The notes: generated by a model from the letters alone, not told the origin. 64,000 nt of DNA from Streptomyces sp. NBC_00078 (GCF_026343335.1 NZ_JAPELX010000001.1:5146001-5210000); one strand, 5' to 3'; positions 44,301-53,441 are shown, numbered from the stretch's first letter. Translations and numbers: made by a program.

Positions 44301-45992
44301 TCACTTCGCGTCGGCATAGCACTCCACCACCGCCGTCGTGAACGGGAAAGGTACCGGCGTCTCCCCGAACGTCAGCCGCCCCGCCAGCTCAGCCGCCTCC
44401 CGGATCGCCGTCACCACTGCCTCCGCCTCCTGCTCGGGGCAGTGCACGATCACCTCGTCGTGCTGGAAGAAGACCAGCTCGGCCGCCATGCCCGTGCAGG
44501 CCTGGCGCAGTGCGGCGAGCAGCAGCAGGGCCCAGTCGGCAGCGCTGCCCTGGACGACGAAGTTGCGGGCGAAGCGGCCGCGGGCGCGGGCGTTGGTGGA
44601 GGCGTAGCCCGGCACCCAGTCGGTCCCGGCGGGGGTCTCGGCCGGTTCGTCCTGAGGGATGCCCGCCTCCTCCGCCGCGTCGTCGCCCGCCCCGGCGGCG
44701 GGCGGACAGGTCCGCCCCAGCCAGGTCCGCACGAGCCGTCCCTCCTCGCCCGCGCGCGCCGCGTCGTCGACGTACGCCACCGCCTTCGGGAAGCGGCGTC
44801 TGAGCGCGGCGAGGTTCTTCAGGCCGTCGCCGGAGGTCTGGCCGTAGACCGCGCCCAGCACGGCGAGTTTGGCCTGGGCTCGGTCGCCGGAGAAGGCCCG
44901 GTCGGAGACGGCCTGGTAGAGGTCGGTCTCGCGGCCGGCCACTTCCATGAGCCCCGGGTCGCGGGAGATGGCCGCGAGCACACGCGGCTCCATCTGATCG
45001 GCGTCCGCGACGACGAGCCGCCAGCCGGGGTCGGCGACGGCGGCCCGCCGGATCACCTTGGGGATCTGCAGCGCGCCCCCACCATTGGTGACCCACCTGC
45101 CGGTGACGGTCCCGCCCGCGAGGAACTCGGGTCTGAACCGGCCGTCGCGCACCCAGTCCTGCAGCCAGGACCAGCCGTGGGCGACCCAGATCCGGTACAG
45201 CTTCTTGTACTCGAGCAGCGGCTTCACGGCCGGGTGGTCGACGGACTCGATCTCCCAGCGCCGGGTCGACCTGACCTTGATCCCGGCCCGCGCGAACGCC
45301 TTGATGACGTCGGCGGGCAGATCGGGCCGGACGCGGCGCCCGAAGGCGGCGGACACCTCGTCGGCCAGTTCGGCGAGGCGGCGGGGCTCGCCACCGCCCG
45401 CGTACCGCTCGCCGAGGAGCTCGTGCAGCAGCCGGCGGTGCACGTCGGCGCTCCACGGCAGTCCCGCCCGGTTCATCTCGGCGGCGATCAGCATGCCCGC
45501 CGACTCGGCCGCGGTCAGCAGCCGCATCCGGTCCGGGTGCGCGGTGGCGTCGTGCCGACGCTGCTGCTCGGCGTACACCTCGGCCAGGTCCGGCAGCGGC
45601 ACATGGACGGTCTGCGGTTCGAACAGGGGGGACTGCGCGCCGGGCTCGGCGGAGCGCTGCGGCGGGTCGGGCGGTACGGGGCCGCCGCGCAGCCGGGCCA
45701 GGGCGGCGGCCGCCGAGTGGGGTTCCCCGTACCGCCCCTCGTGGCCGAGCAGGAGGGTCTCGGCGTCCTCGATGTCGTAGCACCGCTCCACCCGCACCCC
45801 CGTGGCGAGCAGGCGCGGATAGACCTCCGCGGTGGACCGCCACACCCAGCGCGCGGCTTCGGGCCGCACCCGCACGGCCGTGGCGAGGTCGGGCTCCCAG
45901 CGGACCGGTCCGGCGAGCAGCCCGTCAGGACCGAGGGGGGCGATCTCCACGCCACCGTCCTCGGCCGGAGCGAGAGCCCAGCGATCGGTCAT
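44301..45992 (-). CDS. PolA-like bifunctional 3'-5' exonuclease/DNA polymerase
   Basis: About 563 aa from the ATG at 45992 (a TTG at 46022 is in frame). The C-terminal half has family A polymerase motifs: VVADADQMEPRVLA (motif A), RAQAKLAVLGAVYGQTSG (motif B/O-helix) and FFQHDEVIVHCP (motif C). The N-terminal half is a reduced 3'-5' exonuclease-like domain. It is shorter than PolA (~900 aa) and lacks the 5' nuclease. Actinomycetes commonly carry this as a second, accessory enzyme, probably in repair. It is convergent with the SARP gene. Confidence 0.9.
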   Translation of the reverse strand: MTDRWALAPAEDGGVEIAPLGPDGLLAGPVRWEPDLATAVRVRPEAARWVWRSTAEVYPRLLATGVRVERCYDIEDAETLLLGHEGRYGEPHSAAAALARLRGGPVPPDPPQRSAEPGAQSPLFEPQTVHVPLPDLAEVYAEQQRRHDATAHPDRMRLLTAAESAGMLIAAEMNRAGLPWSADVHRRLLHELLGERYAGGGEPRRLAELADEVSAAFGRRVRPDLPADVIKAFARAGIKVRSTRRWEIESVDHPAVKPLLEYKKLYRIWVAHGWSWLQDWVRDGRFRPEFLAGGTVTGRWVTNGGGALQIPKVIRRAAVADPGWRLVVADADQMEPRVLAAISRDPGLMEVAGRETDLYQAVSDRAFSGDRAQAKLAVLGAVYGQTSGDGLKNLAALRRRFPKAVAYVDDAARAGEEGRLVRTWLGRTCPPAAGAGDDAAEEAGIPQDEPAETPAGTDWVPGYASTNARARGRFARNFVVQGSAADWALLLLAALRQACTGMAAELVFFQHDEVIVHCPEQEAEAVVTAIREAAELAGRLTFGETPVPFPFTTAVVECYADAK

Positions 45993-46311
45993 GCTGGCGA
46001 GTGTCGCAGGGAGGTCTGACAACGGCCTCCGCAGGCGGCGGCCTCAGCCCAGATTGCTGCACGGACATCGCGCAGGCCACGCGCCGAACGCTGCCCGGAT
46101 CTCGCGGAGTGAGACCTGTCCGGAAGCCGGAAGAGAGCGACGTCAGACAGGCCGGGCGAACGCCACTGTCGGCCACGCTCACCTGTCAGGCCCGGCGGCC
46201 GGACAGAACAGCGGCAAGACAGCCCAGCGGGGCGTCAGTCAGTGCCGGAGCCACGACCACCGGAACCTGAGTATCAGGATCAATGTCAGTGCCGCGTGGC
46301 ACGATCGACGA
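45993..46311. other. Divergent intergenic region
   Basis: About 320 bp between the divergent polymerase and DUF2786 genes. It contains short repeated GACAGGCC/CCGGACAG segments but no gene or defined promoter that I can support. Confidence 0.4.
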
Positions 46312-47472
46312 GTGAGCAGCACTGCCTCCAGCACCGTCGAAAGCGCCTTCCGGGCCGCCCTGTACGCCGAGACCGACACCGCCCTCGACACGGGCGCCTC
46401 CCTGCTGGCCGCGCACCCGGCAGCGGACGAAGAACTCGCCGAGCGCGGCCGGGAGTTCGTGGCGACGGCATGGCGGCGCGGCTGGCAGCCCGCCGACGTC
46501 ATCCGGATCGTGCGGCGCGAGCTGGAGGACGTACACGTACGCCTGGCGTCGGCGTTGATCCGCGCGCAGAGCCCCGACGACCGCCCGCGTGGTCCCCGCT
46601 GGACCGCGCAGCTGGACGAACTCACCGCGGAAGCGGCCGAAGCCGAGACCGGGGGCCCGCCACCGCGCGCCGACCGCTTCACGCACGCGACCACCGTTCT
46701 GGAGCTGTACCGCCTGCTGCTGCGCCTGCCGGCCCTCGAACCCCTCGACGAGCCCACGCGGCAGCCTGGTCCCGGGCCCGGTCCCGACGGCGGTCCCGGA
46801 TCCGAGTCGCGCATGCTCACCCGCATCCGCGCGCTGCTCGCCAAGGCCGAGGCGACCGGCTTCCCCCAGGAGGCGGAGGCACTGTCCGCCAAGGCGCAGG
46901 AGCTGATGGCCCGGCACAGCATCGACGAGGCGCTGCTCGCCGCCCGGGCGCCGTCCCCCGACGCCCCCGGAGCGTGCCGGATCGGCGTCGAGGCGCCGTA
47001 CGAGCAGGCGAAGGCGGTGCTGCTGGACGCGGTGGCCACCGCGAACCACTGCCGGGCCGTGTGGAACGAGCCACTGGGCTTCTCCACCGTCGTCGGCTTC
47101 GAGGCGGACCTGGAAGTGGTCGAGCTCTTGTACACCTCGCTCCTCGTACAGGCCACGACGGCCATGACGAAGGCGGAGACGGCCCAGCGGGCGGGCGGCC
47201 GCAGACGCACCAAGACCTTCCGGCAGTCCTTCCTCGCCGCCTACGCCCACCGGATAGGCACGCGCCTGGCGGCGGCCGCCGAGACGCAGGTGACCGACGA
47301 CCTGCTCCCGGTGCTGGCCTCCCGCGAGGTCGCGGTCACCACGCACACCGACCGCATGTTCCCGCAGACGACCACGTCCCGTCTGCGCGGGGTGAGCGAC
47401 GCCGCGGGCTGGACCGAGGGCGCGCAGGCCGCGGACCGGGCCCGGGTAGGGGCCCGGCCACGGCTTCCGTGA
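46312..47472 (+). CDS. DUF2786 domain protein
   Basis: A 386-aa protein from the GTG at 46312. The DUF2786 motif lies at about residues 165-205 (MLTRIRALLAKAEATGFPQE, then AKAQELMARHSID). The C-terminal region (LLYTSLLVQATTAMTKAE, RRTKTFRQSFLAAYAHRIG) matches the partner domain usually found with it. Function is unknown; such proteins are widespread in actinomycetes and phages. No signal peptide or membrane segment. Confidence 0.85.
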   Translation: MSSTASSTVESAFRAALYAETDTALDTGASLLAAHPAADEELAERGREFVATAWRRGWQPADVIRIVRRELEDVHVRLASALIRAQSPDDRPRGPRWTAQLDELTAEAAEAETGGPPPRADRFTHATTVLELYRLLLRLPALEPLDEPTRQPGPGPGPDGGPGSESRMLTRIRALLAKAEATGFPQEAEALSAKAQELMARHSIDEALLAARAPSPDAPGACRIGVEAPYEQAKAVLLDAVATANHCRAVWNEPLGFSTVVGFEADLEVVELLYTSLLVQATTAMTKAETAQRAGGRRRTKTFRQSFLAAYAHRIGTRLAAAAETQVTDDLLPVLASREVAVTTHTDRMFPQTTTSRLRGVSDAAGWTEGAQAADRARVGARPRLP

Positions 47473-47484
47473 GAGGTGCGGGCG

Positions 47485-48036
47485 TCAGTCGCCGGCCTGC
47501 TGGAAGGCGGTCACCGAGGCGTTCGGCGTGCTCGCGCCGCCCTTGAGAGCGACGTCGCCGTAGGACCACTTGAAGCTGTGGGCGGTGCTGGAGCCGGGCA
47601 GGGTGAACGTCGCGGTCTTCACCGCGAGGCTCGTGCTTCCGCCCGCCTCGCCCCGGACGTAGGCGATCGTGAAGGAGGCGGTCGCGTCCTTGGCGAGGGT
47701 CAGCTTCTGGGCCTTGGCGGCCTTGTCGGCGGGGACGGTGCTGGAGTCGCCGCCCGCACGGAGGCCGACACCCGGGAAGCCGTTCAGGGTGCACTTGGGG
47801 CCGCGGTTGGTGATCGTGACGGTGACGTTGCCGGAGTCCCCGGCGCCCGGGGCCGCGCTCGCCGCGACCTGCACGGCGACGCCGTCGAGCGTGCAGGCGT
47901 CACCGGCCTTGCTTTGGCTCGTGCCGTTCTTGCTCGTGCCGTTCTTGCTTGTGCCGCCGTCACCGCCGTTGTCGTCGCAGGCGGTCAGCAGAAGGGCCGC
48001 GGCGAGGGCGGCGACGGTGATCGGAGTGGCGCGCAT
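47485..48036 (-). CDS. DUF4232 secreted lipoprotein
   Basis: A 183-aa protein with a signal peptide and lipobox (VAALAAALLLTAC). A Gly/Ser/Asn/Lys linker (DNGGDGGTSKNGTSKNG) leads to a beta-sandwich DUF4232 domain starting DACTLDGVAV and including NVTVTITNRGPKCTLNGFPG. Cell-surface protein of unknown role. It is separated by 95 bp from the second lipoprotein gene, possibly co-transcribed. Confidence 0.88.
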   Translation of the reverse strand: MRATPITVAALAAALLLTACDDNGGDGGTSKNGTSKNGTSQSKAGDACTLDGVAVQVAASAAPGAGDSGNVTVTITNRGPKCTLNGFPGVGLRAGGDSSTVPADKAAKAQKLTLAKDATASFTIAYVRGEAGGSTSLAVKTATFTLPGSSTAHSFKWSYGDVALKGGASTPNASVTAFQQAGD

Positions 48037-48131
48037 GTGGGTCCTCTGGTGCTCTGCGGCGTGACGCCGGTGATCGCGTGCATGGATCATCACGCACGTA
48101 CCCGTGCGGCGGTTGCCCGCCCCCGGGCCGA

Positions 48132-48662
48132 CTACTGCCCGAGGTTCGCCGTGGGCAGCCCCGTCGGCAGGCCGCCGCCCTTCGACTTGGTGTACGTCTC
48201 CTTGCCGACACTGCCCGACCAGGTGATCTGCAGCGATCCCTTGGACACGGAGTCGACCATGCCCGTCGCCCGGTCCTTGCTGCCGTCCGTGCAGGTGAGG
48301 CGGATCATCTCCATACCGGCTTCCTTGCCCGCGGTCCCGCTGCACACGGTCCCGCCGGTCGAGAAGAGCCCGGCCTTCTTGTCGGTGATCACCAGTGCCA
48401 CGGCCTTGCCGCCGGTCGTGGCGAGCCAGCTGCCCTGCAGGTCGTCGGACGCGCTCGTCGCCCCGCCGGTGCCACCGCCCGTGTCGGCCGTCGCCGTCGG
48501 GGCCGCGGAGGAGGAGGGGCTGGACGAGGAGCCGTCCGTGGAATCGCCGCCGCTGCACGCGGTCAGCACGAGCGCGCCCGCCAGCCCGGCGGCCGCCGCC
48601 GCGATCCGCACCTGCCGGCGCGACACCGTGCGAGAGGGACGCGTGAAGGTCGCCGAAGTCAC
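48132..48662 (-). CDS. Secreted lipoprotein of unknown function
   Basis: A 176-aa protein from the GTG at 48662 with GGGAG upstream. The signal peptide has twin-Arg-like SRRQVR and ends in the lipobox GALVLTAC. A Ser/Thr/Gly-rich linker precedes a ~100-aa beta-rich domain (LQGSWLATTGGKAVALVITD, FSTGGTVCSGTAG, LTCTDGSKDRATG) with a likely disulphide pair. No family name is certain. Confidence 0.75.
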   Translation of the reverse strand: MTSATFTRPSRTVSRRQVRIAAAAAGLAGALVLTACSGGDSTDGSSSSPSSSAAPTATADTGGGTGGATSASDDLQGSWLATTGGKAVALVITDKKAGLFSTGGTVCSGTAGKEAGMEMIRLTCTDGSKDRATGMVDSVSKGSLQITWSGSVGKETYTKSKGGGLPTGLPTANLGQ

Positions 48663-48776
48663 TGGAAGCTCCCAAGCTGTAGCGGGCGGTGGCCGGTCGT
48701 CCCGGCCGCGTGGCCGAAACGCCCGCAGCAAGCTACCAGCAGCGGCCGCCCGCCCCACGGGGAGCGACTGTGAGAT

Positions 48777-49082
48777 TTACCAGGAGGACTTGCGCACGCC
48801 CGGCAGATACCCGGCATGCGCCTGTTCCCGCAGCGACAGCCGCGACAGCCCGAAGACCCGGAAGTACCCGCGCGGCCGTCCGTCCACCTGGTCGCGGTTG
48901 CGTACGCGCGTCGGGCTGGCGTCGCGCGGCTGGCCCCGCAACTCCCGCTGTGCGGCGAGCCGTTCGGCCTCCGTCGACGACGGCCGCCGGATGGTCTCCT
49001 GCAGCTCGGCGCGGCGCTCGGCGTAGCGGGCGACGATCTCCCGCCGCCGACCGTTCTTCGCGATCTTGCTCTGCTTCGCCAT
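48777..49082 (-). CDS. rpsN: 30S ribosomal protein S14, zinc-independent form
   Basis: A 101-aa protein starting MAKQSKIAKNGRRREIVARY and ending GYLPGVRKSSW. The long form lacks the CXXC zinc-binding cysteines of the short S14, so it can replace the zinc-dependent version when zinc is scarce. Its start overlaps the L28 stop (ATGA). Expression is probably controlled by Zur. Confidence 0.97.
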   Translation of the reverse strand: MAKQSKIAKNGRRREIVARYAERRAELQETIRRPSSTEAERLAAQRELRGQPRDASPTRVRNRDQVDGRPRGYFRVFGLSRLSLREQAHAGYLPGVRKSSW

Positions 49083-49318
49083 CAGACCCGCACCCCCCGC
49101 GCGCGGATCCGCGCCACGGCCGCCTCGACGCCGATCGCGTCGACGGTCCTGATCCCCTTCGTGCTCAACCGCAGCCGCACGTGCCGGCCCTCGCCCGGCA
49201 GCCAGTACCCCTTGCTCTGGATGTTGGGGTCGAAGCGGCGGGACGTGCGCCGGTGGGATCGGGAGATGCGGTTGCCGAAGCCGGGCCGGGCGCCGGTCAG
49301 CATGCAGTGCGCGGACAT
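49082..49318 (-). CDS. rpmB: 50S ribosomal protein L28, zinc-independent form
   Basis: A 78-aa protein starting MSAHCMLTGARPGFGNRISR. It has only one cysteine, so the zinc-binding four-cysteine set is absent and this is the alternative, zinc-free L28. It is the first gene of a two-gene operon with S14. In other streptomycetes such paralogs are induced by zinc limitation. Confidence 0.96.
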   Translation of the reverse strand: MSAHCMLTGARPGFGNRISRSHRRTSRRFDPNIQSKGYWLPGEGRHVRLRLSTKGIRTVDAIGVEAAVARIRARGVRV

Positions 49319-49690
49319 GGATGCCGTACCTCTCCTGGAATCACTATCACTAATGGTATTCATTTTCAGTAAAATAGCAGAGCCGCGCCGGGCGGGCCGA
49401 AATGCCGGAACATGTGCGGACGGGGGAACAGGAAGGCCGCGGTGTGCGTCTCTTCCTGTGTGCGTACGGGGGCGGCCCGGCATGGGATATGGGCGCCGGG
49501 GCAGACGCTGGAGCGGATGCAGAAGCGCGTACGACCATGTCAGGCCTCGTACGTCACATCTGTAACCGGAGCCCCACCCCCCGTGCACGTGCATCTGCTC
49601 ATGCATCAGCACGTGAACACGGCTATGATCCGGACCAGTTGACCACTGCATCATTGGCCCCAAGGCCACCGCACCATCGGGGAGCGACCT
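49319..49690. other. Divergent gap between rpmB and the DUF397 gene
   Basis: About 370 bp. Besides the Zur-like site it contains GTGCACGTGCATCT at 49583-49596, whose exact reverse complement is found before the HTH gene (50657-50670). No gene is supported. Confidence 0.5.
49348..49368 (-). promoter_or_regulatory. Candidate Zur-binding site upstream of rpmB
   Basis: Read on the minus strand: TGAAAATGAATACCATTAG, 30 bp upstream of the L28 start. The left half TGAAAATGA matches known Zur boxes well; the right half is degenerate. Position before zinc-independent ribosomal genes supports it. Confidence 0.65.
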
Positions 49691-49933
49691 GTGGACCACG
49701 ACGTGTACAACGGCATGGCGGCCACGGAGCTGAACGGGGTGGCCTGGCAGAAGAGCCTGCACAGCAACTCGCAGGGATCCTGCGTGGAGTTCGCCAGGCT
49801 GCCCGGCGGAGACGTGGCCGTGCGCAACTCGCGCTTCCCCGAAGGGCCGGCGCTCGTCTACACGCGCGCCGAGATAGAGGCGATGCTCCTGGGCGTCAAG
49901 GACGGCGAGTTCGACCACCTCGTGGTGGGCTGA
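49691..49933 (+). CDS. DUF397 protein (BldB-like small regulator)
   Basis: An 80-aa protein with the DUF397 pattern: AWQKSLHSNSQGSCVEFARL, then VAVRNSRFPEGPALVYTRAE. DUF397 proteins are partners of XRE/DUF5753 regulators and often sit with anti-sigma-like ATPases; they influence development and antibiotic production. Here the HTH gene is 930 bp downstream and the HATPase gene lies between, so all three parts are present. Confidence 0.93.
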   Translation: MDHDVYNGMAATELNGVAWQKSLHSNSQGSCVEFARLPGGDVAVRNSRFPEGPALVYTRAEIEAMLLGVKDGEFDHLVVG

Positions 49934-50022
49934 CATCCGGCCGGCCCGAGTTTGAGCCCGAGTTCGAGTCAGGGCCCGGGGCAACTCGGGGCAATTGGTG
50001 CCTTACATGCTGTAACGCGCGT

Positions 50023-50054
50023 AGAACCCCGGCGTCAGCGGACGCCGGGGTTCT
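50023..50054. terminator. Bidirectional terminator
   Basis: Perfect 14-bp stem AGAACCCCGGCGTC / GACGCCGGGGTTCT with loop AGCG, followed by ATTT. It lies between the convergent DUF397 and HATPase genes and overlaps the HATPase stop codon. Confidence 0.92.
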
Positions 50055-50568
50055 ATTTCGCGGGCAGCGGCTGGGGTGTGTGCGGCAGCCGGAACAGCGC
50101 CCAGACGACCTTGCCGCCGAGCGTGCCGGCCATCGGGTGCCAGCCCCAGCTGTCGGCGAAGGAGTCGACGAGGAACAGGCCGCGGCCCGACTCGGCCGAG
50201 AAGTCGTCCGCCTCCCGGGCGACCGGACTCGCGTGGCTCGGGTCGCGCACCGCGCACACCAGCCGCTCGGTCCAGCGCATCAGGTGCAGGCGCACGGGCG
50301 GGCCCTGCTCCACCGTGCACAGACTGCCCGCCGGCAGGCCGTGCCGCAGGGAGTTGGTGACCAGCTCGGAGACCACGAGACAGACGTCGTCGAAGCGGTC
50401 GCCCATGTCCCACTGGTCGAGGGTTCTGCGGGTGAAGCGTCTCGCCTCGCCCACTGCTTCGTAGCGGGCGGGGAGGGCGCAGGACGCGGCGCTGGACACG
50501 GCCGCGGGATCCAGCGGCGGAAGGCCCTGCCGTAACGGCTCGAGCATGGTCGATCCATTCGTCCCCAT
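50053..50568 (-). CDS. RsbW-like anti-sigma ATP-binding protein (HATPase_c)
   Basis: A 171-aa protein from the ATG at 50568 with GGAG upstream. It has the GHKL fold: VCLVVSELVTNSLRHGLPAG (N box), CAVRDPSHASP (G1), ESGRGLFLVDSFADSWGW (G2). Such proteins are kinase-related anti-sigma factors or switch proteins. It pairs with the DUF397 and XRE genes in a common Streptomyces trio. The partner sigma factor is not in the window. Confidence 0.9.
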   Translation of the reverse strand: MGTNGSTMLEPLRQGLPPLDPAAVSSAASCALPARYEAVGEARRFTRRTLDQWDMGDRFDDVCLVVSELVTNSLRHGLPAGSLCTVEQGPPVRLHLMRWTERLVCAVRDPSHASPVAREADDFSAESGRGLFLVDSFADSWGWHPMAGTLGGKVVWALFRLPHTPQPLPAK

Positions 50569-50656
50569 GCGAGGCACTCCCCGGTGTTCGCGGTCATTGC
50601 GATGCAGCGGTTGCGCGAGACCATGGTTTCGGATGCGCGGTGCAGATGCAAGGTGC

Positions 50657-50670
50657 AGATGCACGTGCAC
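50657..50670. promoter_or_regulatory. Shared 14-bp motif upstream of the HTH and HATPase genes
   Basis: AGATGCACGTGCAC here is the exact reverse complement of 49583-49596 upstream of the DUF397 gene. Both contain the palindrome GTGCAC/TGCACGTGCA. It may be the binding site of the XRE regulator. Confidence 0.5.
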
Positions 50671-50865
50671 GTGACCGAATTGGACGTTCCCGTACCGCTT
50701 CTTGGTCATTTTTTCCGCCGTCTTCTCTCCCTCTCCTTGTCCACTCCTTCCCGCTTCCTGGGCGGAATCTTTGACTTCCTCTCTTCTCTGTAATCGGACG
50801 AGTACTGCTCGGAGTGTTTTAGTGGCAGACTTCGGCCCCTGGAGGCGTTGGGGAGGCTGGCGAAC

Positions 50866-51726
50866 GTGAGCGTGGGAGAGCCCGGATCGGTGGTGCGGCG
50901 CATGCTGCTCGGCTCGCAACTCAGGCGGCTGCGTGAAGCGCGCGGCATCACTCGCGAGGCGGCGGGCTACTCGATCCGTGCGTCCGAGTCGAAGATCAGC
51001 CGGATGGAACTGGGCCGGGTGAGCTTCAAGACGCGTGACGTCGAAGACCTGCTGACGCTGTACGGCATCACGGACGAGCAGGAGCGCACCCAGCTCCTGT
51101 CCCTCGCCCGCGAGGCCAACGTCGCGGGCTGGTGGCACAGTTACTCGGACGTGCTGCCGAGCTGGTTCCCCACCTATGTGGGCCTGGAGGGCGCGGCGCA
51201 TCTGATCCGGGCCTACGAGGTGCAGTTCGTGCACGGCCTGCTGCAGACCGAGGCGTATGCACGCGCGGTGGTGCGGCGGGGGATGAGGGGGGCGAGCCCC
51301 GCCGACATCGAGAAGCGTGTGGAGCTGCGCCTGGAGCGGCAGAAGAACCTCGTCTCCGAGCACGCGCCCGACTTCCACGTCATCCTGGACGAGGCCGCCC
51401 TGCGCCGCCCGTACGGCGACCGCGAGGTGATGCGCGGTCAGCTCCAGCATCTGATCGAGATCTCGGCACGGCCGAACGTACGGCTGCAGATCATGCCGTT
51501 CGGCTTCGGCGGCCACTCGGGCGAGAGCGGCGCGTTCACGATCCTCAGCTTCCCGGAGTCCGACCTGTCGGACGTCGTCTATCTGGAGCAGCTCACCAGT
51601 GCGCTCTATCTGGACAAGCACGAGGACGTCGGCCAGTACGAGAAGGCGCTGAAGGAGCTCCAGCAGGACAGCCCCGGGCCGGACGAGAGCCGCGACCTTC
51701 TGCGGGGCCTCCTCCAGCTCTCCTAG
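50866..51726 (+). CDS. XRE-family HTH regulator with DUF5753
   Basis: A 286-aa protein from the GTG at 50866 with GGGAGG upstream. The HTH is LLGSQLRRLREARGITREAA plus SESKISRMELGRVSFKTRDV (residues ~15-75). The rest is DUF5753 (VAGWWHSYSDVLPSWFPTYV, IRAYEVQFVHGLLQTEAYAR, MPFGFGGHSGESGAFTILSF), the ligand/partner domain typical of WhiJ-like regulators. It usually works with a DUF397 protein, which lies nearby. It is divergent from the HATPase gene. Confidence 0.95.
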   Translation: MSVGEPGSVVRRMLLGSQLRRLREARGITREAAGYSIRASESKISRMELGRVSFKTRDVEDLLTLYGITDEQERTQLLSLAREANVAGWWHSYSDVLPSWFPTYVGLEGAAHLIRAYEVQFVHGLLQTEAYARAVVRRGMRGASPADIEKRVELRLERQKNLVSEHAPDFHVILDEAALRRPYGDREVMRGQLQHLIEISARPNVRLQIMPFGFGGHSGESGAFTILSFPESDLSDVVYLEQLTSALYLDKHEDVGQYEKALKELQQDSPGPDESRDLLRGLLQLS

Positions 51727-51836
51727 GGTTCTCCCCACGACTTCGCTCTCAGTCCCCAAGTCGCTTGCGTCGCCCGTACGATGACGTGTGATCAGGCCGT
51801 GCCGTTGATCGTGTCTGCTAGCGATTTGGGGATCAC

Positions 51837-53300
51837 ATGTCGTCGTCGTACTTCACCGACCTGGCTCAGCAGTACATCGACGGCGAATGGCGCCCGGGCA
51901 CGGGCTCCTGGGACATCATCGACTTCGATCCGTACGACGGCGAGAAGCTGGCGTCGATCACGATAGCCACGGTCGACGAGGTCGACGACGCGTACCGGGC
52001 GGCGGCCCGCGCACAGAAGCAGTGGGCGAAGACCAACCCGTACGCCCGCCGCGCGGTGTTCGAGAAGGCACTGCGGCTGATCGAGGAGCGCGAGCAGGAG
52101 ATCGCCGAGGTGATCATCGCCGAGGTCGGTGGCACCCGTCTGAAGGCCGGCTTCGAACTCCACCTGGCCAAGGAGTTCCTGCGCGAGTCGATCCAGTGGG
52201 CGCTGCGCCCCGAGGGCAAGATCCTCCCGTCGCCGGTGGACGGCAAGGAGAACCGCCTCTACCGCGTCCCGGTGGGCGTGGTGGGTGTCATCAGCCCCTT
52301 CAACTTCCCCTTCCTGCTGTCGGTCAAGTCGGTCGCCCCGGCCCTGGCCCTCGGCAACGGCGTGGTGCTCAAGCCCCACCAGAGCACCCCGATCACCGGC
52401 GGCTCCCTGGTCGGGAAGATCTTCGAGGACGCGGGGCTCCCGGGCGGTCTGCTCAACGTCGTCATCACGGACATAGCGGAGATAGGCGACGCCTTCATCG
52501 AGCACCCGGTCCCGAAGGTCATCTCCTTCACCGGGTCCGACAAGGTCGGCCGCCACGTGGCCACCGTCTGCGCCTCGCACTTCAAGCGCTCGATCCTCGA
52601 ACTCGGCGGCAACAGCGCGATCGTGGTCCTCGACGACGCCGACATCGACTACGCGGTCGACGCGGCGGTGTTCAGCCGGTACGTCCATCAGGGCCAGGTC
52701 TGCATGGCCGCCAACCGCGTCCTGGTCGACCGTACGATCGCCGACGAGTTCACCCGGAAGTTCGTCGCCAAGGTGAAGACCCTCAAGGTCGGCGACCCGC
52801 GCGACCCGCAGACCGTCATCGGCCCGGTCATCAACTCCTCGCAGGCGGACGCTCTTTCGGGTGTCGTCGAGCAGGCGGTCTCCGAGGGCGCGACGGCCCT
52901 GCTGCGTGGCACGACCACGGACAACCTGGTCGAGCCCTCGGTCCTCACCGGCGTCCCCGCCGACTCGGCTCTGCTGCGGCAGGAGGTCTTCGGCCCGGTC
53001 GTCTTCCTCGTCCCCTTCGACGGTGAGGAGGAGGCCGTACGCATCGCCAACGACACGCCGTACGGCCTGAGCGGCGCCGTCCACACGGGCGACGTGGAGC
53101 GGGGCGTCTCGTTCGCCAAGCAGATCGACACCGGCATGTTCCATGTGAACGACGGCACCGTCCACGACGAGCCCCTCGTCCCCTTCGGCGGCGAGAAGAG
53201 CTCCGGTGTGGGCCGGCTGAACGGCGAGACGACCATCGACTCCTTCACCACCCTGAAGTGGATCTCGGTGCAGCACGGCAGGAGCGGGTTCCCCTTCTAG
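51837..53300 (+). CDS. Aldehyde dehydrogenase (aromatic-aldehyde type)
   Basis: A 487-aa NAD(P)-dependent enzyme of usual length. It has the nucleotide-binding PFNFPFLLSVKSVAPALALG region, SFTGSDKVGRHVA, the catalytic glutamate in LELGGNSAIVVLDD and the nucleophilic cysteine in HQGQVCMAANRV. The sequence is closest in feel to benzaldehyde/vanillin dehydrogenases. It oxidises an aldehyde to the acid in the cytoplasm. It appears to be a single-gene unit. Confidence 0.93.
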   Translation: MSSSYFTDLAQQYIDGEWRPGTGSWDIIDFDPYDGEKLASITIATVDEVDDAYRAAARAQKQWAKTNPYARRAVFEKALRLIEEREQEIAEVIIAEVGGTRLKAGFELHLAKEFLRESIQWALRPEGKILPSPVDGKENRLYRVPVGVVGVISPFNFPFLLSVKSVAPALALGNGVVLKPHQSTPITGGSLVGKIFEDAGLPGGLLNVVITDIAEIGDAFIEHPVPKVISFTGSDKVGRHVATVCASHFKRSILELGGNSAIVVLDDADIDYAVDAAVFSRYVHQGQVCMAANRVLVDRTIADEFTRKFVAKVKTLKVGDPRDPQTVIGPVINSSQADALSGVVEQAVSEGATALLRGTTTDNLVEPSVLTGVPADSALLRQEVFGPVVFLVPFDGEEEAVRIANDTPYGLSGAVHTGDVERGVSFAKQIDTGMFHVNDGTVHDEPLVPFGGEKSSGVGRLNGETTIDSFTTLKWISVQHGRSGFPF

Positions 53301-53441
53301 TTTCAGTTCCAGTTCCCGGTGACCTTCGGTCTTCGCGACCGCAGCGGGCCGTTGAGGACAGAATCTGACCTCGATGGCCCGTAGCTTCGTCGGTGTCGGG
53401 CAGGGGGACGGACTCCCTGCCACCGGTGAAAGGCGGCGGTC

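Noticed and set aside
44230..44302. CRISPR-like array
   Set aside because: Units are 7-10 bp with no spacers and no cas genes nearby; it is simple-sequence DNA.
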